Part shown: positions 7,773 to 16,811 of the stretch, piece after piece
Numbering within the stretch: position 1 is the first letter of the stretch
Layout of the letters: every line of letters starts with the position of its first letter
Assembly (NCBI GenBank): GCA_002332905.1
Contig: DDAM01000009.1
Location: 1-64,000, forward strand
Reading direction: 5' to 3'
Source of the DNA: Firmicutes bacterium UBA2058
GTDB taxonomy: Bacteria > Bacillota > Clostridia > Tissierellales > Sedimentibacteraceae
Length of the DNA: 64,000 nucleotides
The notes under the pieces: generated by a model
Told to the model about the DNA's origin: nothing
What the model saw: the letters and a program-made list of their open reading frames with translations, nothing else
Database searches by the model: none
Position numbers and translations under genes: made by a program

Positions 7773-7805
7773 GCAAAAAATTGTGACTTCGTCATATTTT
7801 TTTGC
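7773..7805 (+). terminator. UUCG-capped attenuator hairpin in the rsgA leader
   Basis: An A-rich arm at 7773 pairs with the T-rich arm ending at 7805, topped by TGAC-TTCG-TCA. The descending arm has seven T in a row, as in an intrinsic terminator. It starts 10 bases after the uORF stop codon, so ribosome position on the uORF could influence folding. This is the likely control point of rsgA. Confidence 0.6.
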
Positions 7806-7844
7806 AACATAACAAAAACCTTTCATAAAATAATTTTGAAGTGT

Positions 7845-7869
7845 AGCACGACTTTAGAAAGGTCGTGCT
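7845..7869 (+). terminator. Second hairpin in the rsgA leader
   Basis: AGCACGAC (7845-7852) and GTCGTGCT (7862-7869) form a perfect 8-bp stem with a 9-base loop, followed by TTATTGT. It is GC-rich for this genome. It could be a second terminator or part of an alternative leader fold. Confidence 0.5.
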
Positions 7870-7923
7870 TTATTGTGCCTATTTTTAGGTGAATTAAATA
7901 AACATTTAAACTCGGAGGAATGG

Positions 7924-8997
7924 ATGAATTATACTATACGTGATTATGGCTATACAGAATTTTTTGAAAAACAGGTAGATAAGCTAGATATTAATGAGCT
8001 TATTCCTGCTAGAATTATTGAAGTCCAAAAGGAACAATACAAAATATATAAAGAATTTGATATTAAAAATGCTAAATTAAAGGGCTCTAAATTTTATAAT
8101 AATTTAACAGATGTTGTATTTCCGTCAATAGGAGATTTTGTTTTAGTAAAATCTAATCCTGACGGTGATGATATTATTTATGAAGTTTTAAAAAGGAAAA
8201 GTAAATTTTCAAGAATAGATATGCATTATGGTAAGGAACAATTAGTGGCTACTAATTTTGATTTTGTATTTATAGTTGCTTCATTAAATAAAGATTTTAA
8301 CATTAAAAAAATAGAAAGGTATGTTTCTATAGCTTGGCAAAGTGGCGGAACTCCAGTCATTGTTTTAACAAAAGCAGATATTTGTGATAATTATATAGAT
8401 TATATAATAAAAGCAGAGAGTACATTTATCGGTGTAGATGTTATAGCAGTAAGCTCAGTAACAGGATTTGGTTTTGATATGTTGTCAAAATATATAAAAC
8501 CATCAAAAACCATAGTTCTTTTAGGATCTTCAGGTGTTGGGAAATCATCATTAGTTAATGCTATTGCTAAGGAAAACATAATGAAAACGAACACCATTAG
8601 AGAGGACGATTCTAAGGGAAAACATACTACAACTCATAGACAGTTAATTATGTTAGGCAATAAAACAATGATAATAGATACACCAGGTATGCGAGAACTT
8701 GGCATGTGGTCTGATTCAGAAGAGGGAATTGACTCTACATTTTCTGAAATTGAAGATTTGATGCTTAAGTGCAGGTTCAAAGATTGCGCGCATAATAGAG
8801 AACCAGGCTGTGCTGTAAAGGAAGCAATAAAAAATGGCGAGCTTTCTATAGAAAGATGGAATAACTATTTAAAACTAAAAAAAGAAGCAAAAATTGCATT
8901 GTTAAAGGAACAGAGAAAAATAAAAGCACTTGAAAAAATGCAAGAAAGAAAAAAACAATCAAAACCCCGTAATAAAGCTATAGAAGAAGATGAATAA
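7924..8997 (+). CDS. rsgA: Ribosome small-subunit-dependent GTPase RsgA
   Basis: The 357-aa protein is a circularly permuted GTPase that helps mature the 30S subunit. In order: an OB-like N-terminal domain (about residues 20-90), the G4 motif TKAD (about 156), the P loop GSSGVGKSS (about 201), the G3 motif DTPGMRELG (about 251), and a zinc finger with CRFKDCAHNREPGC (about 284). A 20-30-residue N-terminal extension (DYGYTEFFEKQ) marks it as the longer RsgA subtype found as a second copy in many Firmicutes. ATG 7924 is chosen because GGAGGA ends five bases before it. The long structured leader with a uORF suggests expression responds to translation stress. Confidence 0.93.
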   Translation: MNYTIRDYGYTEFFEKQVDKLDINELIPARIIEVQKEQYKIYKEFDIKNAKLKGSKFYNNLTDVVFPSIGDFVLVKSNPDGDDIIYEVLKRKSKFSRIDMHYGKEQLVATNFDFVFIVASLNKDFNIKKIERYVSIAWQSGGTPVIVLTKADICDNYIDYIIKAESTFIGVDVIAVSSVTGFGFDMLSKYIKPSKTIVLLGSSGVGKSSLVNAIAKENIMKTNTIREDDSKGKHTTTHRQLIMLGNKTMIIDTPGMRELGMWSDSEEGIDSTFSEIEDLMLKCRFKDCAHNREPGCAVKEAIKNGELSIERWNNYLKLKKEAKIALLKEQRKIKALEKMQERKKQSKPRNKAIEEDE

Positions 8998-9001
8998 GTA
9001 A

Positions 9002-9034
9002 AAAAACTCCATATCTGTGGAGTTTTTATTTTTT
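9002..9034. terminator. Bidirectional terminator between rsgA and the patatin gene
   Basis: AAAAAACTCCA and TGTGGAGTTTTT form a stem with A and T runs on opposite sides. It serves both convergent genes and overlaps the end of the patatin gene. Confidence 0.85.
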
Positions 9035-9886
9035 GATAAATTCTATTAAATTGTTCATTGTTTTTAATGTATCAGAAAGACCCAAATTATAAACATCTAG
9101 TAATTTATTTGTGTCTTTTTCAAATCTACTTATTTCTAACGGCTTGCTTGGATATATGGCAAAAACCTTTTTTTCTTCTTCTAAGATGCTTATATTGTTA
9201 AGAGTATCATTGTATATATTATGTCTTTCATTTAGCACGTCAATAAGCTTCGGATACCTCTTATATTTTATTTTCGCATAATTACTTAGAGATGAAGGAG
9301 TCTTTTGATATCCTTTATGTTGTGTCAGCACAACTATGTTTTTCTCATTACCATCAGCTATTGATTTTTTTATAGGAATAGGATCAGCAAGTCCTCCATC
9401 CAATAACTCTTTATTATCATATTTAACTATTCTTGAGATAAAAGGTAATGAGATTGATGCGTTTATTATGTTGTATTGTTCCCTAACAGAATCTAAAGTA
9501 TAATATACTTCTTCGCCAGTTATGCAATCTGTTGCTCCTGCAACTAGTCTGCAACTTGATTTTTCGTATGCATCGTAATCAAATGGTAATAGCTCATTTG
9601 GTATTGTATCAAATAACATCTTGTATCCAAACATGGAGCCTGTAGTGATAAGATTTCTAATACTAAAATATCTTTTATCATTAATATAATTTATATTAAC
9701 ATTTCTACTTCTTTCTTTTTGCTTTGATATATAAGATAGAGCGTTACATACACCAGCAGAAACCCCTATACAATAATTTAACTCTATACCGTTTAGCAAA
9801 AAAGCATCTAATACTCCAGCAGTATAAATACCTCTTAATCCGCCACCTTCTAATACTAAACCTATATTGTTCATTCTGTCCACCAT
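9026..9886 (-). CDS. Patatin-like phospholipase/acyl hydrolase
   Basis: The 286-aa protein has the patatin signature: the glycine-rich oxyanion loop EGGGLRG (about residue 14), the nucleophile box GVSAG (about 42; Ser in the middle) and the Asp of DGGLADP (about 163). These form the Ser-Asp dyad of patatin-type lipid acyl hydrolases. There is no signal peptide, so it is probably cytosolic. Two starts are possible, 9886 and 9874, each with a purine-rich stretch before it; I give the longer. Substrate unknown; related to YjjU-type proteins of bacteria. Confidence 0.9.
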   Translation of the reverse strand: MVDRMNNIGLVLEGGGLRGIYTAGVLDAFLLNGIELNYCIGVSAGVCNALSYISKQKERSRNVNINYINDKRYFSIRNLITTGSMFGYKMLFDTIPNELLPFDYDAYEKSSCRLVAGATDCITGEEVYYTLDSVREQYNIINASISLPFISRIVKYDNKELLDGGLADPIPIKKSIADGNEKNIVVLTQHKGYQKTPSSLSNYAKIKYKRYPKLIDVLNERHNIYNDTLNNISILEEEKKVFAIYPSKPLEISRFEKDTNKLLDVYNLGLSDTLKTMNNLIEFIKK

Positions 9887-10072
9887 TTTCCTTGAATATT
9901 AAAATAATAACTTTAAATTATTATAACATATTTTTACTAATAAACAAAAATAAAAAAAGAATATTAAAGAATTATATGTAAAATAAAGTAAAAAAATATA
10001 TAAAAAAGAAGTCATATTTATACATACAAACTGAAATTAAACAAATAATATTTAAAAAATTAGGCGGTGTGT

Positions 10073-10489
10073 ATGCGTACAATATTAAAACATACTTTTT
10101 TATTTCTTGTTGGCGGCACTTTATATTTTTTCATAGAAATATTATTTAGAGGATATTCGCATCCATCAATGTTTATTTGTGGAGGAATTTGTTTCGTATT
10201 AATCGGCTTAATAAATGAGTTTAAAGCATTTAAGATATCATTAGTTTGGCAAATGCTTATTTCTAGTATTATTATAACTTCAATAGAATTTATTACTGGA
10301 TTAATCGTTAATATATTGCTTGGGTTAAACGTCTGGGATTATTCAGCAAGACCATTTAATATATTAGGGCAAATTTGCTTACTGTATACGGTAATATGGT
10401 TTTTCTTGTCCTTTGCAGCTATTGTATTAGATGATTACCTAAGATACAAATTTTTCGGTGAAGATATGATGAAATATAAAATAATATAA
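10073..10489 (+). CDS. Small multi-pass membrane protein, putative ABC-transporter type IV family
   Basis: The 138-aa product has four predicted membrane helices. The segment FRGYSHPSMFICGGICF resembles PF06541, a family loosely named putative ABC transporter permease, although no ATPase partner is adjacent. ATG 10073 with AGGCGG upstream is used; an in-frame GTG lies 6 bases earlier. A broken copy of its 3' third occurs at 16812-16896, beyond the opp operon. Function unknown. Confidence 0.75.
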   Translation: MRTILKHTFLFLVGGTLYFFIEILFRGYSHPSMFICGGICFVLIGLINEFKAFKISLVWQMLISSIIITSIEFITGLIVNILLGLNVWDYSARPFNILGQICLLYTVIWFFLSFAAIVLDDYLRYKFFGEDMMKYKII

Positions 10490-10620
10490 GAAGTAAAAAA
10501 ATTATATAATTTAAAAGTCTTATATACTGATAGATTAGACTTTTTGTTACAAAAAATTAATAATTCTAATTCTTTAATGTAAAAAAAGCCAAAAAACCTC
10601 TCTCATCCTTTTCTTACAAG

Positions 10621-10634
10621 TAAAAACGTTTGCA
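10621..10634 (+). promoter_or_regulatory. cre-like site upstream of the opp promoter
   Basis: TAAAAACGTTTGCA matches the CcpA cre consensus TGNAANCGNTNNCA except for the second base. It lies just before the -35 box of oppA. Catabolite control of peptide uptake is plausible; binding is inferred only. Confidence 0.5.
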
Positions 10635-10641
10635 ATACTTC

Positions 10642-10670
10642 TTGACTAAATTCACATTTTGTAATAATAT
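10642..10670 (+). promoter_or_regulatory. Promoter of the opp operon
   Basis: TTGACT (10642-10647), 17 bases, TAATAT (10665-10670). It is placed between the cre-like site and a 24-bp palindrome, with oppA starting 57 bases further on. Confidence 0.7.
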
Positions 10671-10681
10671 GTGTTTATTAC

Positions 10682-10705
10682 ATAAAGTTAAACGTTTAAC
10701 TTTAT
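10682..10705 (+). promoter_or_regulatory. 24-bp perfect palindrome, likely operator of the opp operon
   Basis: The sequence ATAAAGTTAAAC followed by its exact reverse complement lies just downstream of the -10 box, overlapping or following the transcription start. The central AAACGTTT is typical of LacI-family operators, to which CcpA also belongs, but the flanking bases are not cre-like. A repressor bound here would block opp transcription. Confidence 0.65.
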
Positions 10706-10726
10706 AATAAAAAAGGGAGGATTTTT

Positions 10727-12463
10727 ATGAAAACAAAAAGGTTATTGGCTTTAATTATTGCCATAATGATGGTTGCAACTGTTTTTTCTGGATGTAATAA
10801 AGATACTACGACTGGAAGCGATAATACAGGCAACACAAACAATACTGACAACAATGGTGACACAGGTAAGGATACTGCGAAGGACGCTTACACAGGTTCA
10901 GATGAGATTTTAAGATTTGGTTTATCTGGATATAAAGGATTGTTAAACCCAATTGTTTCAGATAACACTTATGATTCATATGCTTGTTCATTATTATTTG
11001 AATCATTAATCATACTTGATGAAACTGGTGAATATCAACCTGATTTAGCTACATGGGAACTTTCAGAAGATAAATTAACTTACACTTTCACATTAAAAGA
11101 CGGCATAAAATTCTCTGACGGAACTCCTATGACAGCAAACGATGTATACTTCACATACGCTACTATAGCTCATCCAGATTATAATGGACCTAGAGCATAT
11201 GCAGTATCTAACTTAGTTGGATATGAAGCATTCCACAAGGGAGAAACTGATGTATTTGAAGGAATTAAAGTTGTTGATGAAAAAACGATTTCATTTACTT
11301 ATAATGAAGGCTTAGCATCACCAGCAAATATAGAGAACTTTACTTATGGTATAATACCACAACATTACTACAAATTTGAAAAATGGGATGACTTCTTAGC
11401 ATTAAATGAAAAACCATTAGGTTCAGGAGTTATGGTATTTGAAGACTTTGAACCAAAGCAATTTATAAAAATGGTAAGAAATGAAAATTACTGGGCTGGA
11501 AATAGCAACGGAGCTCAAATAGGCGGATTGTACTTCCTTGAAGTTCCTGAGGAAAGCATAATATCTGCACTTCAAACTGAACAAATTGATTTCGCTCAAC
11601 CTGCAGCAAGTTCAGATAATTTGAAAGCTCTTGAAGCATTATCAAATATTCATGTAGCTAACTATTTAGGAAATGGTTATACATTCATGTGCTTTAACTG
11701 CACAAGACCAACACTTTCTGATAAGAGAGTACGTCAAGCACTTATGTATGCACTTGATAGAAAATCATTTATAAAAGCACAGTATGGAGAAGGTATAGCA
11801 GAAGTTGGTATGGCTCCTATATCTCCAGTTTCATGGGCATTCCCAGATGCAAAAGACTTAAATGCTTATGATTTTGATATGGCTAAGGCAGCAAAATTAA
11901 TGGACGAAGCTGGTTGGACAATGGGAACAGACGGATTCCGTTACAAGGATGGTCAAAAGTTTAGTATTTCATGGTTAGTTTATACTGACTCTCCATGGCC
12001 AGGAAAACTTTCTTCTATGGCTGCTGATACTTGGAAGCAGCTTGGTGTTGATTTAACTATCGAATTAATGGACTTTGAAACTGTTGGAGCACGTACTATG
12101 GATGCACCAGTAGGCGAGAAAGATTTTGATATTTATACAATGGGCTTTAGCTTATCAGTAGATCCTGACCCAACAGGAGCTTTATTCGATGATGATGCTT
12201 ATGTAGAAAAAGGATTTAACGCTTCAGGATATAAAAACCCAGCAGCTATGGAGCTGGTTAAAAAAGGTAAAGCTGAATTTGATACTGCAAAGAGAGCAGA
12301 AATATATAAAGAATGGGCTAAGATTATGAATGATGAAATACCTCATGCAATCGTAGCTTACAGATCAGAAATTTGGGGAATCAGCAATAGAGTTAAAGGT
12401 ATGGACATAGGAACTTATCAAGATTTCACAAGCGTTATTAAGAAGATTAGAATAGAGAAATAA
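10727..12463 (+). CDS. oppA: Oligopeptide ABC transporter substrate-binding lipoprotein
   Basis: The 578-aa protein has a lipoprotein signal peptide with lipobox FSGC (Cys23), a Thr/Asp/Asn-rich linker, and a SBP_bac_5 domain (solute-binding family 5) containing YTFTLKDGIKFSDG and the C-terminal half with WVNPDPTG-like segment VDPDPTGALF. It binds peptides outside the membrane and delivers them to OppBC. AAGGGAGG precedes the start. A terminator-like hairpin follows it, which usually gives the binding protein a higher expression level than the membrane parts. Exact ligand cannot be told; di- or tripeptide or nickel-type ligands are alternatives within the family. Confidence 0.92.
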   Translation: MKTKRLLALIIAIMMVATVFSGCNKDTTTGSDNTGNTNNTDNNGDTGKDTAKDAYTGSDEILRFGLSGYKGLLNPIVSDNTYDSYACSLLFESLIILDETGEYQPDLATWELSEDKLTYTFTLKDGIKFSDGTPMTANDVYFTYATIAHPDYNGPRAYAVSNLVGYEAFHKGETDVFEGIKVVDEKTISFTYNEGLASPANIENFTYGIIPQHYYKFEKWDDFLALNEKPLGSGVMVFEDFEPKQFIKMVRNENYWAGNSNGAQIGGLYFLEVPEESIISALQTEQIDFAQPAASSDNLKALEALSNIHVANYLGNGYTFMCFNCTRPTLSDKRVRQALMYALDRKSFIKAQYGEGIAEVGMAPISPVSWAFPDAKDLNAYDFDMAKAAKLMDEAGWTMGTDGFRYKDGQKFSISWLVYTDSPWPGKLSSMAADTWKQLGVDLTIELMDFETVGARTMDAPVGEKDFDIYTMGFSLSVDPDPTGALFDDDAYVEKGFNASGYKNPAAMELVKKGKAEFDTAKRAEIYKEWAKIMNDEIPHAIVAYRSEIWGISNRVKGMDIGTYQDFTSVIKKIRIEK

Positions 12464-12473
12464 TTACTAAATA

Positions 12474-12500
12474 AGCCCGGTCTTTAGCGGCCGGGTTTTA
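12474..12500 (+). terminator. Intercistronic hairpin after oppA
   Basis: GCCCGG and CCGGGT arms with a loop of about 11 bases are followed by TTTTATT. It lies inside the operon and probably ends part of the transcripts, lowering oppBCDF relative to oppA. Confidence 0.65.
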
Positions 12501-12542
12501 TTAGTTATAGCTATTAGTTTTCAAAAGAAAGAGAGGAAAATC

Positions 12543-13508
12543 ATGAAGAATTATATCATAAGACGTTTGTTACAAATGATTCCTGTTTTCATAGGTGTTA
12601 TCTTTATTCTGTTTTTCTTGCTTGATAGAGCTCCAGGTTCAGGTGCATCTGCTATGATGGATCCTAAAATGACTCCAGAACAGAAGGCTGAGCTTTTAGA
12701 TAAAATGGGAATGAATACACCCTGGTATGAAAGATTTATTAATTGGTTTAAAGAAGCCGCAACTGGAAATTTTGGATATTCAACAACACATAAAAAACCT
12801 GTAACAAAGGTAATAGGTGATTACATTGGACCGACATTATTATTATCGTTCACATCACTTTTATTTGCAGTTTTTGTCGGTATACCAGTAGGGATTTTAA
12901 GTGCAACCAAGCAATATTCAATTGCGGATAATTTTTTTACAGTTGTATCACTAATAGGTATAAGTATACCTGCTTTTTTCTTCGCACTTTTACTGCTTAA
13001 GTTTTTTGCTGTAGATGTTAGAATTTTCCCACTGTTTGGTCTGGAAAGCGCTACTCTTAGAACTACAAGCTTTTTTGTAAAAGCAAAGGATATAGCATGG
13101 CACTTAGTTTTACCTACATTAGTTTTAGGATTAAGTCAAGCTGCTTCATTTATGAGATATACACGTTCAAGTATGCTTGAGGTTATTAGGCAGGACTATA
13201 TTAGAACTGCTAGAGCAAAGGGATTGAAAGAGAAAGTTGTTATATATAAACACGCATTGCGTAATGCAATGATTCCAATAGTTACATTATTAGCCTTCTC
13301 AATACCAGGTCTATTATCTGGTGCTGTAATGACAGAAACAATATTTGGACTTCCTGGATTGGGAAAAATATCTGTTGAAGCAAGTATGCAAAGAAATCAT
13401 CCCCTTATACTAGGGAACAATGCTATGCTAGCAATGCTAGTATTAATATCAACCTTAATTGGTGATATTTTGTATGCTGTAGTTGATCCTCGTGTTAGAT
13501 TTGATTAA
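12543..13508 (+). CDS. oppB: Oligopeptide ABC transporter permease
   Basis: The 321-aa protein has six membrane segments, an N-terminal MKNYIIRRLLQMIPVFIGV typical of OppB/DppB, and the permease EAA loop around residue 225 (IRTARAKGLKEKVVIYKHALRNA), which contacts the ATPases. It forms the channel with OppC. GAGAGGA precedes the start. Confidence 0.94.
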   Translation: MKNYIIRRLLQMIPVFIGVIFILFFLLDRAPGSGASAMMDPKMTPEQKAELLDKMGMNTPWYERFINWFKEAATGNFGYSTTHKKPVTKVIGDYIGPTLLLSFTSLLFAVFVGIPVGILSATKQYSIADNFFTVVSLIGISIPAFFFALLLLKFFAVDVRIFPLFGLESATLRTTSFFVKAKDIAWHLVLPTLVLGLSQAASFMRYTRSSMLEVIRQDYIRTARAKGLKEKVVIYKHALRNAMIPIVTLLAFSIPGLLSGAVMTETIFGLPGLGKISVEASMQRNHPLILGNNAMLAMLVLISTLIGDILYAVVDPRVRFD

Positions 13509-13522
13509 AAGGAGGCATAATA

Positions 13523-14416
13523 ATGGAAGTAACAAAATCAGTTGATGTAAAAAATGAAAAAAGCCAATCATTTTGGAGTGGGGTATTATCAAGATTTAAA
13601 AAGGATAAAAAAGCAGTAATTAGCTTTTATATACTGTTATTAATTGTAATATCATGTATAGTAGTGCCTTTACTTTCTCCATATTCTATGGAAACCACTA
13701 ATATGTCTGATGAAATAAGGGATATAGCCCCTAATTCAGCGCATATTTTAGGCACAGATGATATTGGAAGAGATATCTTTACTAGACTATTTTACGGTGG
13801 TAGAATTTCATTGGGAGTTGCTCTTGTTGTAGTATTTTTAGAATGCGTAATAGGAGTAATACTTGGCTCAATAGCAGGGTTTTATGGTGGAATAATTGAT
13901 GCTATAATAATGCGTGTATCAGAAGTATTTATGTCCTTTCCTTTCATGATATTCTGTATTACTGCTGTTTCTGTTATGGGACCTGGTGTAAAAACTCTTA
14001 TTATAGTTTTATCGGTATTATCCTGGCCTAGTATAGCAAGAATTGTTAGAGGTCAAATTCTTACTTTACGTGAGATGGAATACATGGAAGCTTGTGAAGC
14101 GTTAGGAATAAGTGATATTAAAAGAATTTTTAAGCATTTACTACCAAATGTTTTAGCATATATTATAGTTTATGCTACATTAGGTATGGCAGGTGTCATA
14201 TTAACTGAAACCTCTCTTAGCTTTTTAGGACTAGGAATATCTCCACCAACACCTACTTGGGGCAACATGATGCAGGACGCCCGTAGTACACTTGTTATGC
14301 AAGAAAAGTGGTGGTATTGGATTCCACCAGGATGCTGTATATTCCTTTCAGTTATGTGTTTTAACTTATTAGGTGATGGCTTACGTGATGCTATAGACCC
14401 TAAAATGAAGAGATAG
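13523..14416 (+). CDS. oppC: Oligopeptide ABC transporter permease
   Basis: The 297-aa protein has the OppC_N segment followed by six membrane helices; the HILGTDDIGRDIFTRLFYG motif (about residues 74-92) is a hallmark of OppC/DppC. The EAA loop YMEACEALGISDIKRIFKH lies near residue 190. It pairs with OppB. Fourteen bases separate it from oppB, with AAGGAGG between. Confidence 0.95.
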   Translation: MEVTKSVDVKNEKSQSFWSGVLSRFKKDKKAVISFYILLLIVISCIVVPLLSPYSMETTNMSDEIRDIAPNSAHILGTDDIGRDIFTRLFYGGRISLGVALVVVFLECVIGVILGSIAGFYGGIIDAIIMRVSEVFMSFPFMIFCITAVSVMGPGVKTLIIVLSVLSWPSIARIVRGQILTLREMEYMEACEALGISDIKRIFKHLLPNVLAYIIVYATLGMAGVILTETSLSFLGLGISPPTPTWGNMMQDARSTLVMQEKWWYWIPPGCCIFLSVMCFNLLGDGLRDAIDPKMKR

Positions 14417-14427
14417 GGGGTAATATT

Positions 14428-15417
14428 ATGAAGAAAAATAATGATGTATTGTTAGAAGTTAAAAATCTAAAAACCTATTTTCACTCAGAATCTGGAACTG
14501 TTAAGGCTGCAGATGATGTAAGTTTTTATGTAAAAAAAGGTGAAACTTTAGGAATAGTTGGAGAATCAGGTTGTGGTAAAAGTATAACCAGTATGTCTAT
14601 AGTTCGTTTAATTGAAACTCCTCCAGGAAAATATGAGGGTGGAGAAATTTGGTTTGACGGTGAAGATATGCTTAAAATATCTGATGATAGAATGCGTGAA
14701 ATTCGTGGAAATGATATTTCTATTATTTTCCAAGAGCCAATGACTTCTCTTAATCCTGTTTTTAGAATAGGGGATCAAATAGGTGAAGCCTTAATTTTGC
14801 ATAGAGGAATGAGTAAGAAGGAAGCTCGTAAAGAGAGCATTAAAATGCTTGAGCTTGTAAAGATACCTAACCCTGAACGTGTTGTGGACAACTTTCCTTT
14901 TGAATTATCAGGGGGCATGAGACAAAGAGTTATGATAGCTATGGCACTTGCATGTGCTCCAAAACTTCTTATAGCTGATGAGCCTACGACAGCACTTGAC
15001 GTAACTATTCAAGCGCAGGTTTTAGACTTAATGAATGATTTGAAAAAGAATATTGACGCATCTATAATATTCATCACTCACGACTTGGGAGTTATTGCTG
15101 AAATGAGTGATAGAGTAATGGTTATGTATGCTGGAAAGGTTGCAGAAGTTGCAACCACTGAAGAGATATTTAAAAACCCTAAGCATCCATATACTATAGG
15201 GCTAATTGGCTCTAAGCCTGATTTAAGTACAGAGAGTAATAGACTACACGTTATACCTGGTAACGTGCCTGATTTAAATAATAGACCAAGTGGATGTCCA
15301 TTCCACCCAAGATGTGAGCACGCAACTGATAAATGTAAAGCAACATTTCCATCAGAAGCAATTTTAGATAATGGACATTCAGTAACCTGTTGGCTCTTTT
15401 CTAAGGAAGGAAGGTAA
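14428..15417 (+). CDS. oppD: Oligopeptide ABC transporter ATPase
   Basis: The 329-aa ATPase has Walker A GESGCGKS (about residue 46), a Q loop IIFQEPMTSLNP, signature LSGGMRQR and Walker B LLIADEPTTALD. The C-terminal Cys-containing oligo_HPY region (CPFHPRCEHA...C) is present, as in OppD/DppD, where Cys can hold an iron-sulfur cluster. It powers uptake with OppF. Confidence 0.96.
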   Translation: MKKNNDVLLEVKNLKTYFHSESGTVKAADDVSFYVKKGETLGIVGESGCGKSITSMSIVRLIETPPGKYEGGEIWFDGEDMLKISDDRMREIRGNDISIIFQEPMTSLNPVFRIGDQIGEALILHRGMSKKEARKESIKMLELVKIPNPERVVDNFPFELSGGMRQRVMIAMALACAPKLLIADEPTTALDVTIQAQVLDLMNDLKKNIDASIIFITHDLGVIAEMSDRVMVMYAGKVAEVATTEEIFKNPKHPYTIGLIGSKPDLSTESNRLHVIPGNVPDLNNRPSGCPFHPRCEHATDKCKATFPSEAILDNGHSVTCWLFSKEGR

Positions 15418-15422
15418 AAAAT

Positions 15423-16406
15423 ATGAGTGAATGTTTAATTGAAGTAAAAAATCTGAAAAAATACTTTCCTATAAAAGCGGGAGTTATGAAAAAAACAGTT
15501 GGTCATGTAAAGGCTGTTGACAATGTGTCACTTAAAATAAAAGAGGGCAAGGTTTTAGGTGTAGTTGGTGAATCAGGATGTGGAAAATCCACACTTGGCA
15601 GAACAATGCTAAAACTTTTAGATCCTACTCAAGGAGAGATGTTGTTTGAGGGTAAGAATGTTTATAAGATGAGTAAGCGTGAGCTTAATCATATGAGAAC
15701 TAAAATGCAAATTATATTCCAAGACCCTTATAGCTCATTAAATCCTAGACTTCCTGTTTCAGAAATAGTTGGGGAAGCAATGATACAGCACAAAGTAGCT
15801 AAAAATAAAAACGAAATGAATGAAAAAGTTGTAGATATAATAGGCAAATGTGGATTGTTTCCAGAACAGGCTAGACGATATCCACACCAATTCTCAGGTG
15901 GTCAGCGTCAACGTATTTGTATAGCTCGTGCACTTGCGCTTAACCCTAAGTTCATAGTATGTGATGAAGCAGTTTCTGCTCTTGATGTTTCTATTCAATC
16001 ACAGATTATAAATCTCTTAAAAGATGCGCAAGAAAATTATGGATTAACATATATGTTTATATCTCATGACCTATCAGTAGTTAAGTTCATAAGTGATGAC
16101 ATTGCAGTTATGTATCTAGGACAGGTTGTTGAAACTGGTAGCAAAAAGCAAATATTTGATAATCCACTTCATCCTTATACAGAGGCTTTATTATCCGCTG
16201 TTCCATCATTTGACCCATCAGCTAGAAATAAAAAGCGTATAATATTACAAGGAGATATACCTTCACCAGCTAATCCTCCAAGTGGATGTAGATTCCACAC
16301 AAGATGTATCCATGCGTGTGAGGTATGTAAAAATCAAGTACCTGAATACAAGGAAATAGAGCCTGGACACTTTACAATGTGCCATAAGGTTAATGGAGTA
16401 TTTTAG
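15423..16406 (+). CDS. oppF: Oligopeptide ABC transporter ATPase
   Basis: The 327-aa ATPase has Walker A GESGCGKS (about 50), IIFQDPYSSLNP, signature FSGGQRQR and Walker B FIVCDEAVSALD. The C-terminal oligo_HPY region has the CRFHTRCIHACEVC cluster. It starts five bases after oppD with AAGGAAGG upstream and overlaps the next gene by one base. Confidence 0.96.
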   Translation: MSECLIEVKNLKKYFPIKAGVMKKTVGHVKAVDNVSLKIKEGKVLGVVGESGCGKSTLGRTMLKLLDPTQGEMLFEGKNVYKMSKRELNHMRTKMQIIFQDPYSSLNPRLPVSEIVGEAMIQHKVAKNKNEMNEKVVDIIGKCGLFPEQARRYPHQFSGGQRQRICIARALALNPKFIVCDEAVSALDVSIQSQIINLLKDAQENYGLTYMFISHDLSVVKFISDDIAVMYLGQVVETGSKKQIFDNPLHPYTEALLSAVPSFDPSARNKKRIILQGDIPSPANPPSGCRFHTRCIHACEVCKNQVPEYKEIEPGHFTMCHKVNGVF

Positions 16407-16663
16407 TGTTATTTGGTGGTAATAAAAGAGTAGAAGAAGATTTGGAAAAAATAAGATTTGCAAATCTATCTACTGAAAAGCAAGAAGAAGAATTAGCTGA
16501 GAAGGAAAAAAAGAAAAAGAAAATTGAATCAACACAATTTGAAAAAAATGATAGATTAGCTCTTATTATAGCTACATTTTCTATTGTATTACCTTATGTT
16601 TTTACTTTTATCGCTGTAATTGGAGCAATAATTGGATTGTTATATATTTTCCTTTTAAAATAA
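16406..16663 (+). CDS. Small membrane protein at the end of the opp operon
   Basis: The 85-aa product begins with GTG that overlaps the oppF stop (TAGTG), a sign of coupled translation. The first 50 residues are highly charged (Lys/Glu-rich, likely helical or coiled coil). The last 35 form two close membrane helices. It may be an accessory subunit of the transporter, but no family is recognised. Confidence 0.65.
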   Translation: MLFGGNKRVEEDLEKIRFANLSTEKQEEELAEKEKKKKKIESTQFEKNDRLALIIATFSIVLPYVFTFIAVIGAIIGLLYIFLLK

Positions 16664-16742
16664 TTATTATAATAATTTTTAAAGATTTTGTTTTGAACAT
16701 GCCCCTGTCAAGTAGACAGTGGAAATAATAAATTTTATTTTT

Positions 16743-16780
16743 AATAAGGTCAACCATTTTTAGATGGTTGGCCTTATTTA
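16743..16780 (+). terminator. Terminator downstream of the opp operon
   Basis: Arms of 15 bases with one mismatch-type bulge (AATAAGGTCAACCAT / ATGGTTGGCCTTATT) and a 6-base loop, followed by TAT. It can work in both directions. Confidence 0.8.
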
Positions 16781-16811
16781 TGCTTACATACCCAATAGAT
16801 ATTGTCTATAC

